Source: Microbaculum marinum | GTDB lineage: Bacteria; Pseudomonadota; Alphaproteobacteria; Rhizobiales; Tepidamorphaceae | Direction: 5' to 3' (one strand) | NCBI RefSeq assembly: GCF_042646165.1 | Contig: NZ_JBHRTC010000019.1 | Length of the DNA: 64,000 nt | Shown here: in pieces, positions 17,861 through 32,179 of the stretch | Layout of the letters: the number at the start of each line of letters is the position of its first letter | How positions within the stretch are numbered: position 1 is the stretch's first letter | The notes under the pieces: model-generated | What the model was told of the DNA's origin: nothing | What the model saw: only the letters and a program-made list of their open reading frames with translations | Database searches by the model: none | Made by a program: the position numbers and the translations under genes

Positions 17861-20079
17861 TCAGGAATCCCTGGTCAGGACGATTGTCGCGAGCGGCGGC
17901 AGCGTCAGGTTGAGAGCATGCGAGCGGCCGTGCCAGCCGGGTTCGACGGCGGCCAGCGGCTCGGGATTGGCGACGCCGGAGCCGCCATAGGCCTCCGCAT
18001 CGGTATTCAGGATCTCGCGCCACGTGCCGCCGCCGGGCACGCCGACGCGGTAGTCGTGGCGCACCAGCGGCGTCATGTTGCAGACGACCACGACCGGCGG
18101 CGCCTCCGAGCGGGCGCGGCGCAGGTAGACGTAGACGCTGTTCTCGGCATCGCCGCCCTCGATCCACTCGAACCCGTCAGGATCGGTGTCGGTCTGGTGC
18201 AACGCCGGCTGGCCGCGGTAGAGGCGGTTCAGATCGCGCACCAGCGACTGGAGCCCGGAGTGGCCCGCGTCGGAAAGGAGGTGCCAGTCGAGCGACTGGT
18301 CGTGGTTCCACTCGCGCTCCTGGCCGAACTCGCCGCCCATGAACAGCAGCTTCTTGCCCGGATGCGTCCACATGAAGCCGAAATAGGCGCGCAGGTTGGC
18401 GAATTTCTGCCAGCGGTCGCCGGGCATGCGGCCGAAAAGCGAGCCCTTTCCGTGGACGACCTCGTCGTGCGACAGCGGCAGGATGAAGTTTTCCGAGAAG
18501 CCGTAGTGGATCCCGAAGGTCATCTTGCCGTGGTGGTATTTCCGGTAGACCGGGTCCTCGCTCATGTAGTCGAGCGTGTCGTGCATCCAGCCCATGTTCC
18601 ACTTGTAGCCGAAGCCGAGGCCGCCGGCGTCGACCGGGCGGCTGACGCCGGGCCAGGCGGTCGATTCCTCGGCGATCGTCTGGATGCCTGGCACCCGCTC
18701 GTAGGCCCGCGTGTTCATGTCGCGCAGGAAGGCGATGGCGTCGAGATTCTCGTTGCCGCCGTAGCGGTTGGGGATCCACTCGCCAGGCTCGCGGCTGTAG
18801 TCGAGGTAGAGCATCGAGGCGACCGCATCCACGCGCAGCGCGTCGACGTGATAGTGCTCCAGCCAGAACAGCGCGCTCGACTGCAGGAAGTTCGCGACCT
18901 CGGTGCGGCCGAAATTGTAGATCAGCGTGTTCCAGTCGCGGTGGAAGCCCATCCGCGGGTCTTCGTGCTCGTAGAGCGCCGTCCCGTCGAAGCGCACGAG
19001 GCCGTGGGCGTCGGCGGGAAAATGTGCCGGGACCCAGTCGATGATGACGCCGATGCCGGCTTGGTGCAGCCGGTCGACGAACGCCGCGAAGGCTTCCGGC
19101 GGGCCGTGGCGGGCGGTCGGCGCGAACATGCCGATCGGCTGGTAGCCCCATGACCCGGTGAACGGATGTTCGGTGATCGGCAGCAGCTCGACGTGGGTGA
19201 AGCCCATGTCGGTGACGTAGTCGACGAGGAGATCGGCGAGCGTCCGGTAGTCCAGCACCTCGCCCTGCTCGCCGCGGCGCCAGCTCGACAGGTGCACCTC
19301 GTAGACGGAGATGGGCGCGGCGCGGTCCTGCCGGTCGGCGCGCTCGCCGAGCCAGGTGGAGTCCGACCATCGATAGTCGCCGAGGCCGCTGACGATCGAG
19401 GCGGTCGCGGGCGGGTTCTCCTGCGAGAACGACAGCGGATCCGCCTTCAGCGGCAGCACGTCGCCCTGTACGCCGACGATCTCGTACTTGTAGAGGCTGC
19501 CGGGTTCGATGCCGGGGACGAAGAGCTCCCACAGGCCGGCGCCGTAGCGCTTGCGCATGATGTGGCGGCGGCCGTCCCAGGCGTTGAAGGGGCCGACGAC
19601 GCTGACGCGCCGCGCATTCGGCGCCCAGACGCTGAAGGCGACGCCGGCGACGCCCTCGTGAACCATCGGATGGGCGCCGAGCCGCCTGTACAGCTCCAGG
19701 TGACGTCCCTCGCCGAGCAGGTACTCGTCCAGTTCGCCGAGCACGGGGGGAAACCGGTAGGGATCCTCGCGCTGCCAGGTGTGGCTGCCGGCCGACAGCT
19801 CGAGCCGGTAGGGGAAGCAGGCCTTCCTGCCCTTCAGCCGGCCGGAGAATATGCCTTCGGGATGGACGCGCTCGAGCGCCCCGACGCGCTTGTCGCGCCT
19901 GGCGTCGATGACCGTCACCTCGGCTGCGTCCGGCGCGAAGACGTTGACGACCAGCGGACTCCCATCGCCGCCGTGCATGCCGAGCACCGAGAACGGGTTG
20001 CCGTGCTGGCCACGGACGATCGCCTCCATGTCCTGCGGCGACATGGCGGGGTCGAGGCTGGAGGTCGCACCTGATTTCA

Positions 20080-20080
<1 letters not shown>
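17861..20080 (-). CDS. glgB: 1,4-alpha-glucan branching enzyme GlgB
   Basis: 739 residues from the ATG at 20080. An N-terminal domain (~1-120) precedes CBM48 (GVAGVAFSVWAPNARRVSVVGPFNAWDGR) and the GH13 barrel: ITEHPFTGSWGYQ, IIDWVPAHFP, VDALRVDAVASMLYLDYSR (nucleophile), TIAEESTAWP (acid) and LPLSHDEVVHGKGS. It adds alpha-1,6 branches to the glucan made by GlgE. The start overlaps the treS stop by 1 nt. Confidence 0.96.
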
Positions 20081-25472
<5,392 letters not shown>

Positions 25473-25578
25473 ATGTCCAATCGTTCCGTCACCGCCTGAA
25501 CGACGGTGCAGCCCCTCTTCGATGAACGTGCTTGTCGGCCCGAGATCACCGCCTCGGTGCGGTGTCGGCTGTGGAGCT

Positions 25579-25604
25579 AACGCGGTGTCCGGCCGCACCG
25601 TTCC
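25579..25604 (-). promoter_or_regulatory. EcfG-type general stress promoter of the glgE operon
   Basis: On the minus strand GGAAC (25604-25600) and CGTT (25582-25579) are separated by 17 nt, which is the consensus of the alphaproteobacterial general-stress sigma factor EcfG (GGAAC-N16/17-CGTT). It points into glgE, with a leader of about 100 nt. Trehalose and glycogen genes are common members of that regulon (known). A similar GGAAC occurs slightly upstream (near 25627) but lacks a matching CGTT. The rest of 25473-25676 shows nothing else. Confidence 0.72.
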
Positions 25605-25676
25605 ACCACGGCACGGATTTCTCTCCGGCCGCGTTCCGCTATCGGGCTAGGTATCGGTTGGGGGGTGCCGGGGCGG

Positions 25677-28106
25677 TTAGCGGTCGAGCGTGAACCTGCG
25701 GCCCGTTTCCGTGCCGGCCTCGAGCCGCTGCTGCAGCTGCCGGTTGCGCGAATGCAGCTCCCGGACCGCCAGCTTCAGGTCGTCTTCCTCGCTCCTGGTT
25801 TCGACCCGGCTGGTGAGGATCGAGGAACTGCCGTCGGCAAAGGTCAGGAGCACCCGGAGCTGGTCGCCGGAGCGTATCGGCGCCGAGCCGGTGGCGTTCC
25901 AGATGTAGATCCCCTCGCCGCTGACCAGCGACGGGTTCTGGTGCCCCTCCAGCTCGATGCTGGCGGAGCACACTTCCCGGCCGTCGTGGAGGATGTCGAC
26001 GCGCTCCGGCTTCGGGGTGATCCAGCCGCGCACCCGGAGTTCCTCGATCACGGAATTGTAGTCCGCCGAGATGACGCCGCCGTAGATGTCGCCGACGAAG
26101 CGCAGGGTCTCGAGCTGCTGCTGCCTGGCGTGCAGCAGCTGCGGGAAGCCGACCCTGTCGAAGACCTCGAGCCTCGTCTTGCGCGAGGCGTTGATGACGG
26201 CGCGGCCGGCACCCTGGAAGGCCTCCCGTGCCTTGATGAAGGCGGCTTCCTGCAGGTCGAGCCGCGGCTTCGTCCACTTTTCCCCGGCCGGCCGGTAGTC
26301 CTTGTGGAAGTGGTTGACCTCGTCGCCGTTGACGATCACGTCTTCGCCCTTCGTCGTCTTCTCGCCGGACAGGGCCTTGTAGCTGAAGCTGAAATCGAGG
26401 CCGATCAGATACACCTCCTCGATGCCCATGTGGTAGGCCAGCTGCAGCAGGAAGTAGATGACCGTGAAGCCACCCGCGGCGCCCTGGCTCAGGTCCTTGC
26501 TGAACTCGAAGACGCGGGTCTCGCCGTCGTAGATCGGCGTCCTGTTCTTCACGAAGAACGCGTTCGGGACGTCCCGGTACCGCGACTTCAGGTCCTCGGG
26601 GAAGAACTTCACCGACGGCAGATCCGACCAGTCGACCTCGAAGGTCTCGCTGACTAGTGAATCGATGATCGCGTAGTAGGTGGGGCGCCAGTCCGTCTCG
26701 TCGAACGCCAGCGTGATCTTGTTGCAGGCGAACGTGATCTCGTCCTTCAGCGCCTCCAGGTCGGCGATGTCCAGGCTCGGGCCGGTGGCCACGATGAAGG
26801 CGCGCTTGCCCTTGTGAATGTCGCGGAAATCCTCGATGCCGCGCGCTTCGCGTCTCGGCTCGCCGGTGTAGTAGATGCCCTTCCCGGTGCGCACCGGAAC
26901 GAGCCGGTTCAGCGGCACGCTCTCATAGGACCGCGTCTCGATCGGCAAACGCAGGTCGATGTTCTTTCGCTCGAAGAAGCCGTTCACCTCCGGAACGAGG
27001 ACATCGGCGATGTATTTCTGCTGGTCGAACGCCTCGTTGCCGACGGTGCTGTTGCCGCCGTGGATGCGGTAGGCGCCGAGATTCGCCGGGATCGCCTTGC
27101 TGTGGCCGAAGCTGATGGCGGCGCGAGTCAGGAAGCCGTCGGCGCAGATGCGGAACGTTCGCGGGACCGGAAAGGCGACGCGCAGGATTTCCGTGGGGAA
27201 CGACAGGCCGGACGTCGGAATGAACGGTCCGGGGATCCAGATCTTCTCCTTGCGGCTGAAATTGATGATGTCGCCATCGAGCAGCGCGTCGCGGAACTCG
27301 TGCTGGCTGACCTCGTCGCCGTAGCAGATGTTCAGCTTGTGCTGGAAGATGGTGTAGAGGCCGGCTGCCCTGTGCTCTTCGTAGACCTCGCGGACCACCT
27401 CCACCTTCTGCGGATACCAGAGGTCGTCGGCGTCCATCAGGCAGGTCAAATCGCCGCGCGCGCGCAGGATTCCGGCATTGATCGCGTGCCCCTGGCCGCC
27501 GTTGCGGTCCTTCAGGATCAGTTCGATCCTGGCGTCCTGGTCCTTGTAGTCCAGCAGGATGTCCCGGGTCCCGTCGGTCGAACCGTCATCTACGAGGATC
27601 ACCTGGATGTTGCGGTCGGTCTGGGCGAGGATGCTGTCGATGGCGGCCGGCAGGTACCTCTCGCCGTTGTAGACACCGAGGATGACGGAGGTCAGCCCGG
27701 CCTCCAGGTTGTCCGGCCAACGGTACCGGCTTTCCAGGCGTTCGGTATTGTCGTCCAGGTCGCGGACGACCCGATGGATGTTCTTCGCGGCCGTCCCGAC
27801 GACGAGCTTGTTCGACAGCGTCTCCTCGCCGCCCTGCAGCAGCACCAGTTCGATTTCCAGCCTGTCGGCATCGGCGTCGTCCGGCCGCAACAGCACGATC
27901 CGCCTGATCCCCGTCAGGGCGTCCGGGCGTCCGCCGACGTTTTCCGCCACGTCGGCGCGCCGTTCGGTCGGGGGGATCCGGGCGTAGATCTTCCCGTTGA
28001 TCCTCAGGAAGGGGGCTTCGTCCAGATCATTCACGCACCAGCCGACCAGCAGCAGGCTGTCCTGCGTCACGAAAACGGCGTTCTCCGCCCGAAGTGCTGT
28101 CGTCAT
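25677..28106 (-). CDS. GT2 glycosyltransferase fused to an MptE-like/DUF115 domain
   Basis: 809 residues from the ATG at 28106 (a GTG nine codons upstream is also possible). Residues ~1-130 are unassigned. Residues ~137-370 form a GT-A family 2 transferase: LTSVILGVYNGERYLPAAID, VDDGSTDGT and CLMDADDLWYPQ (DXD-type). Residues ~430-680 form a DUF115 domain (FIVATGPSLDIADLEAL, then EEVYLIGLDFSFSY and TRLEVFDRVGF), found in flagellin-modifying Maf proteins. A beta-rich tail and a C-terminal coiled coil (~775-809) follow. It probably transfers a sugar, possibly a nonulosonate-like one, to a surface structure. Divergent from the sugar-activation genes. Confidence 0.8.
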   Translation of the reverse strand: MTTALRAENAVFVTQDSLLLVGWCVNDLDEAPFLRINGKIYARIPPTERRADVAENVGGRPDALTGIRRIVLLRPDDADADRLEIELVLLQGGEETLSNKLVVGTAAKNIHRVVRDLDDNTERLESRYRWPDNLEAGLTSVILGVYNGERYLPAAIDSILAQTDRNIQVILVDDGSTDGTRDILLDYKDQDARIELILKDRNGGQGHAINAGILRARGDLTCLMDADDLWYPQKVEVVREVYEEHRAAGLYTIFQHKLNICYGDEVSQHEFRDALLDGDIINFSRKEKIWIPGPFIPTSGLSFPTEILRVAFPVPRTFRICADGFLTRAAISFGHSKAIPANLGAYRIHGGNSTVGNEAFDQQKYIADVLVPEVNGFFERKNIDLRLPIETRSYESVPLNRLVPVRTGKGIYYTGEPRREARGIEDFRDIHKGKRAFIVATGPSLDIADLEALKDEITFACNKITLAFDETDWRPTYYAIIDSLVSETFEVDWSDLPSVKFFPEDLKSRYRDVPNAFFVKNRTPIYDGETRVFEFSKDLSQGAAGGFTVIYFLLQLAYHMGIEEVYLIGLDFSFSYKALSGEKTTKGEDVIVNGDEVNHFHKDYRPAGEKWTKPRLDLQEAAFIKAREAFQGAGRAVINASRKTRLEVFDRVGFPQLLHARQQQLETLRFVGDIYGGVISADYNSVIEELRVRGWITPKPERVDILHDGREVCSASIELEGHQNPSLVSGEGIYIWNATGSAPIRSGDQLRVLLTFADGSSSILTSRVETRSEEDDLKLAVRELHSRNRQLQQRLEAGTETGRRFTLDR

Positions 28107-28407
28107 TTCCCCAGCCGACCCATAGTTCCACACCCTGCCCGCACGCCTTCCGGCCGTGCGGACCAGCCCGCCAATTCCCTGTGAACCCGCGAAATAAAGC
28201 GGTCGTTCCACCCCCGGTGAGGCGGTCGTCCCCGCGCCGCCATCCCTGTGGACATCAAAGCAGGTGGGTCGCTTTTGTCAAACCGGACTCGTCCATGACG
28301 GCGCACCGCCAGGCGGAGGCCCGCCACGGATTTCGCTTGCGTCGCGCAATTGAAATGGGCATTAGCAGCAACTGTATGTTTTCGCTCGAATTTATCCGCT
28401 GCCGGCG
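28107..28407. other. Divergent promoter region of the glycan cluster
   Basis: Non-coding gap between two divergent transcripts, lower in GC in its last third. On the plus strand TTGAAA (28350-28355) is followed after 17 nt by TGTATG (28373-28378), a weak promoter candidate for the phosphatase-like gene. No clear operator or terminator is visible. Confidence 0.4.
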
Positions 28408-29193
28408 ATGACGGAACTGCCCCACGATCTGGCCGAATCCGTTGCCGCAGTCCTGCGTCGCGCGGCGACGCGCTGCCTTGAGACACGCGAGTCGCTCGCC
28501 CGGGTTGTCGAGGAGCGGGGACGCGACATCAAGCTGGTGGCGGACCGGGAGCTCGAAGCCGAGCTCAGCCGGGAGTTGCGGATGCTGATGCCGCTGCCGG
28601 TGTTCGGCGAGGAAGGCGGATGGTCCGAACAGCCCCGATCCGCCGACGACATGTACTGGACCATCGACCCGCTCGACGGCAGCTACAACTACCGCCGGGG
28701 GCAGCCGGCGTTCTGCAGCGCGGTCGCTGTCTGCCGCGCCCGGACGCCGCTGTTCGGCGCGGTCCACGACATTGCCAGCGGCGACTGCTATCTCGGCGGG
28801 ATCGACCTGCCCGCCACCTGCAACGGCCGGCCGATCGCGATATCCGGGATCGGCTCACGCAATGAGGCCTGCCTGATGACTGGCCTTCCCGTCGGCGGCG
28901 GGTTCGACCGGCAGGCGATGGGGCGACTTGCGGAAGGACTCTCCGGCTGGCGAAAGGTGCGCATGATCGGTTCGGCGGCGCTGTCGCTGATGCACGTTGC
29001 AAGCGGGCGCGCCGACTTCTACCGGGAAGACGGCATCTACTGGTGGGACGTGGCGGCGGGACTGGCGATCGTGACGGCGGCAGGTGGCGACTTCGAGGTG
29101 CGCGGCGGCAGCGAGCCGGCGGCTCCGCTCTTCGTCGCCGCCGGAAGCAGGCAACTGCTGCGCGACGCCGGGGCGGCCGGGACCGGCCGATGA
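28408..29193 (+). CDS. Inositol monophosphatase family protein
   Basis: 261 residues. The metal-binding motifs of the IMPase/CysQ/FBPase superfamily are present: FGEEGGW (~68-74), WTIDPLDGSYNYRRG (~89-103; the usual G-T is G-S) and the C-terminal WWDVAAGLAIVTAAGG. It hydrolyses a small phosphate monoester with Mg2+. Next to a dehydrogenase and a CMP-sugar synthetase, it more likely acts on a sugar or sugar-acid phosphate precursor than on inositol phosphate (inference). It overlaps the next gene by 4 nt. Confidence 0.85.
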   Translation: MTELPHDLAESVAAVLRRAATRCLETRESLARVVEERGRDIKLVADRELEAELSRELRMLMPLPVFGEEGGWSEQPRSADDMYWTIDPLDGSYNYRRGQPAFCSAVAVCRARTPLFGAVHDIASGDCYLGGIDLPATCNGRPIAISGIGSRNEACLMTGLPVGGGFDRQAMGRLAEGLSGWRKVRMIGSAALSLMHVASGRADFYREDGIYWWDVAAGLAIVTAAGGDFEVRGGSEPAAPLFVAAGSRQLLRDAGAAGTGR

Positions 29194-30143
29194 CAACGGT
29201 CGCTGTATGTTCGCGGTCGTTCTCGGCGCACCCGGTTCTCCGGGCCGAACTGCTGGCGCGTTATCCCAACAGCCGTTTCAACGATCTCGGTCGCAGTCTC
29301 GCCGGAGACGACCTGATCGCGTTCCTCGCCGACGCCGACAAGGCGATCATTGCGCTGGAACGGCTGAACGCCGAGGTCATCTCGCGGCTTCCGAAGCTCA
29401 AGGTCGTCGGCAAGTACGGGGTCGGCCTCGACGGGCTCGACCTGCGCGCACTTGCCGAGGCCGGTATAGGCCTGGGATGGACGCCAGGGGTGAACAGGCG
29501 CTCGGTGGCCGAGCTCGTGCTGAGCCTGGCGATCTCGCTGTTGCGCCACGTTCCCAACGCGGCCCAAGAGGTCAAGTACCACCAGTGGCGGCAGCACACG
29601 GGCCGCCAATTGTCGGGCCGCACGGTCGGCATCGTCGGTTGCGGCCATGTCGGCAAGGATCTGGTCCGGCTCCTGCAGCCGTTCGGGTGCAGGATCCTGG
29701 CGAACGACATCATTCACGACGAAGCGTTCAACCGGGAGTTCGGGGTCGAAGCGGCGCCGCTTGCCGACCTGCTGGGGGCAGCCGACGTCGTCACCCTCCA
29801 CCTGCCGCTCGACCGGTCCACCCGGCTGCTGTTCTCGCGGGACCGGCTCGGAAGCATGAAGCCCGGGTCGATCCTGATAAACACCGCTCGCGGCGGCATC
29901 GTCGACGAGGAGGCGCTGATCGATGTGCTCCGGGACGGCCCGGTCGCCGCGGCGGCATTCGACGTCTTCGCCGAGGAGCCCGTGCACGACGACCGGCTGC
30001 TGAGCCTGGCCAACTTCATCGCCACGCCGCACATCGGCGGCAGCTCGGAGGAAGCCATTCTCGCGATGGGACGGGCGGCCATCGCGGGTCTCGACGACTA
30101 CACCGTAGCGACCGCCTTCCTGCACGACGATTGCGGCGGCTGA
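29190..30143 (+). CDS. NAD-dependent D-2-hydroxyacid dehydrogenase
   Basis: 317 residues from the ATG at 29190; the upstream extension is a shadow of the preceding gene. SerA/phosphoglycerate-dehydrogenase-like: KYGVGLDGLDLRAL, the NAD site VGIVGCGHVGKDLVRLL, INTARGGIVDEEALIDVL with the catalytic Arg region, and the catalytic His in ATPHIGGSSEEA. It oxidises or reduces a 2-hydroxy acid. In this cluster it probably helps build the sugar acid activated by the neighbouring cytidylyltransferase. Confidence 0.88.
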   Translation: MTTVAVCSRSFSAHPVLRAELLARYPNSRFNDLGRSLAGDDLIAFLADADKAIIALERLNAEVISRLPKLKVVGKYGVGLDGLDLRALAEAGIGLGWTPGVNRRSVAELVLSLAISLLRHVPNAAQEVKYHQWRQHTGRQLSGRTVGIVGCGHVGKDLVRLLQPFGCRILANDIIHDEAFNREFGVEAAPLADLLGAADVVTLHLPLDRSTRLLFSRDRLGSMKPGSILINTARGGIVDEEALIDVLRDGPVAAAAFDVFAEEPVHDDRLLSLANFIATPHIGGSSEEAILAMGRAAIAGLDDYTVATAFLHDDCGG

Positions 30144-30295
30144 CAGGCGATGCAGGCTCGTCCGCCGAGCGGCGCTCTTGCCGGCCAGCCCCGCCTCGCG
30201 TTTGCTGACGGTCATAGAGCAACGGCCGGCAGACACGCGGCGACACGGCTGCCATGCCGCGCCGCTGCAGACAAGCGCGGGGAGGATCGACGCCA

Positions 30296-30973
30296 GTGAC
30301 CAAGCGAATTGCCATGATACCCGCCCGGATGGGCAGCCAGCGCCTGTCGCAGAAGAACATGCAGCCCATCAACGGCATGCCGCTGGTCGCGTGGGCGGTC
30401 CGCCGGTGCCTGGAGGCCGACGTCTTCGACGAGATTTGGGTCAATTCCGAGCACGACGCATTCGGCGAGATCGCACAGGCCGAGGGCGTGCAATTTCACA
30501 GGCGCCCGGCCCACCTGGCCGACAACAGCGCGACGAGCGAGCAGTTCGTCGGGGAATTCCTGCAGTCGCACGATTGCGACCTGCTGTTCCAGGTTCATTC
30601 GATCGCGCCGCTCCTGACCGCGGCGGAGATCCGGCAGTTCGTGGAGGCGATGGGCGAAAGCAACTGCGACGCCTTCATGAGCGTGGTGCAGGAAAACCTC
30701 GAATGCCTCTATGAGGGCCGCCCGGTCAATTTCACATTCGCGGAGAAGTCGAACTCGCAGGATCTCGTGCCGATTCAGCGCATCGTCTGGGCGATCACCG
30801 GGTGGCGCCGAGCCACGTTCCTGCACGCGGCGACAGCCGGCGAATGCGCGACCTACAGCGGGCGGATCGGATACTTCCCGGTCAACCGAATGGCCGGTCA
30901 CGTGATCAAGACTAGGGAGGATCTCGACATTGCCAACGCGCTGTTCGGCATCACCCACCGGGTGACCAATTAG
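30296..30973 (+). CDS. Acylneuraminate/KDO-type cytidylyltransferase
   Basis: 225 residues from a GTG at 30296 that follows GGGGAGGA; an ATG at 30254 is also open. The nucleotide-binding opening IAMIPARMGSQRLSQKNMQPINGMPL is that of CMP-NeuAc and CMP-KDO synthetases, followed by EIWVNSEHDAFGEIA and FQVHSIAPLLTAAEI. It would activate a keto-sugar acid with CTP. No neuB-like condensing enzyme is in the window, so the sugar is unknown. It is a short family member. Confidence 0.85.
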   Translation: MTKRIAMIPARMGSQRLSQKNMQPINGMPLVAWAVRRCLEADVFDEIWVNSEHDAFGEIAQAEGVQFHRRPAHLADNSATSEQFVGEFLQSHDCDLLFQVHSIAPLLTAAEIRQFVEAMGESNCDAFMSVVQENLECLYEGRPVNFTFAEKSNSQDLVPIQRIVWAITGWRRATFLHAATAGECATYSGRIGYFPVNRMAGHVIKTREDLDIANALFGITHRVTN

Positions 30974-31124
30974 CCACCATCATATCGGGCTTGAAACGCA
31001 CGAGGATTGCTGAAATAGCTGTGCTCCTCGCTGTCGCGCGGAAGGATACCCCGTGCCGGACAAACTCCGGCCGCCAATCCTCGGCGACGAGGCGTGATGT
31101 CCGCCTCCGGAACAGTCTCAGGCC

Positions 31125-32147
31125 GTGCAATTTCATAACAACACGCCGCTTCGCGCCGCGATCGTAGGCATGGGAAAGGTGGGCCGGATCCGTGCCGGCG
31201 TGCTGGCAGCCCGCCGCGACGTCGCGCTGGTCGCAGCCGCCGACGTCGCCCCCGAAGCGGCCGCCGCCTTACCTGGTCTGCGCTTCGAAACCGACTACCG
31301 GCGAATAGTCGACTCTTCGGACGTGGACGTCGTCTTCGTGTCGACGACGAACAGGCCGGCTGCCGAGATCGTCTGCGCGGCACTGGAACACGGCAAGCAC
31401 GTGTTCTGCGAGAAACCGCCCGGACGTTCGATAGGCGATGTCGAGCGCATCGCCGCCATCGAAGCCAACCGGCCGGACCTGAAGCTGCAGTTCGGCTTCA
31501 ATCACCGCTACCACGGCGCGGTGATGGAGGCGAAGAAGCTCGTGGACAGCGGCACATATGGGCGAATCCTCTGGGCGCGGGGCATCTACGGCAAGAGCGG
31601 CGGCGCCGATTTCGAGCGGATCTGGCGCAGCGACCCGGAGGAAGCCGGGGGCGGCATCCTTCTCGACCAGGGCATCCACATGCTCGACCTGTTCTGTCAT
31701 TTCATGGGGGACTTCACCGACGTCCAGAGCTTCGTCGAGACGATGCACTGGAACATTCCTCTCGAGGACAACGCCTTCGCCCTGTTGCGCACCGAGGACC
31801 GGCGGGTCGCAATGCTCCATTCCTCGGCGACCCACTGGCGGCACAGGTTCAGTCTCGAAATTGCCCTGAATGACGGCTACGTGAACCTAGCCGGCATACT
31901 GTCGCCGAGCCGGACATATGGCGAGGAAACGCTGACTCACTGCCGAAAGGATTTGACGATCCATTCGAAGGACGCCGCGGAACGACAATCGAACACGATG
32001 ATCTTCGACAAGGACGAAAGCTGGACTCTGGAGACCGGGGCATTTCTAGAGGCGGTCGCCACCGGCGGGCCGGTTCGGTCCGGCACATCCGCCGATGCGC
32101 TGCGGGCGATGACGCTGGTTTCCCGGATCTACGAGGCGCGTCGCTAG
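31125..32147 (+). CDS. Gfo/Idh/MocA family NAD(P)-dependent oxidoreductase
   Basis: 340 residues from a GTG at 31125 (weak ribosome site). The Rossmann opening is LRAAIVGMGKVGRIRAGVLAARRDV, followed by the family signature HVFCEKPPGRS (catalytic Lys of the EKP motif, ~99-109) and the GGGILLDQGIHMLDLFCHFMGD segment of the C-terminal domain with the His/Asp pair. It oxidises or reduces a sugar, sugar acid or nucleotide sugar. It follows the cytidylyltransferase after a 151-nt gap in which I see nothing distinctive. Confidence 0.88.
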   Translation: MQFHNNTPLRAAIVGMGKVGRIRAGVLAARRDVALVAAADVAPEAAAALPGLRFETDYRRIVDSSDVDVVFVSTTNRPAAEIVCAALEHGKHVFCEKPPGRSIGDVERIAAIEANRPDLKLQFGFNHRYHGAVMEAKKLVDSGTYGRILWARGIYGKSGGADFERIWRSDPEEAGGGILLDQGIHMLDLFCHFMGDFTDVQSFVETMHWNIPLEDNAFALLRTEDRRVAMLHSSATHWRHRFSLEIALNDGYVNLAGILSPSRTYGEETLTHCRKDLTIHSKDAAERQSNTMIFDKDESWTLETGAFLEAVATGGPVRSGTSADALRAMTLVSRIYEARR

Positions 32148-32179
32148 CACGTGCTCTGCCAGGAAAATCGGCATATCCG

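Noticed and set aside
28350..28378. TTGAAA-N17-TGTATG as a promoter for the phosphatase-like gene
   Set aside because: The -10 matches only half of the consensus; mentioned in the gap entry but not called as a promoter.
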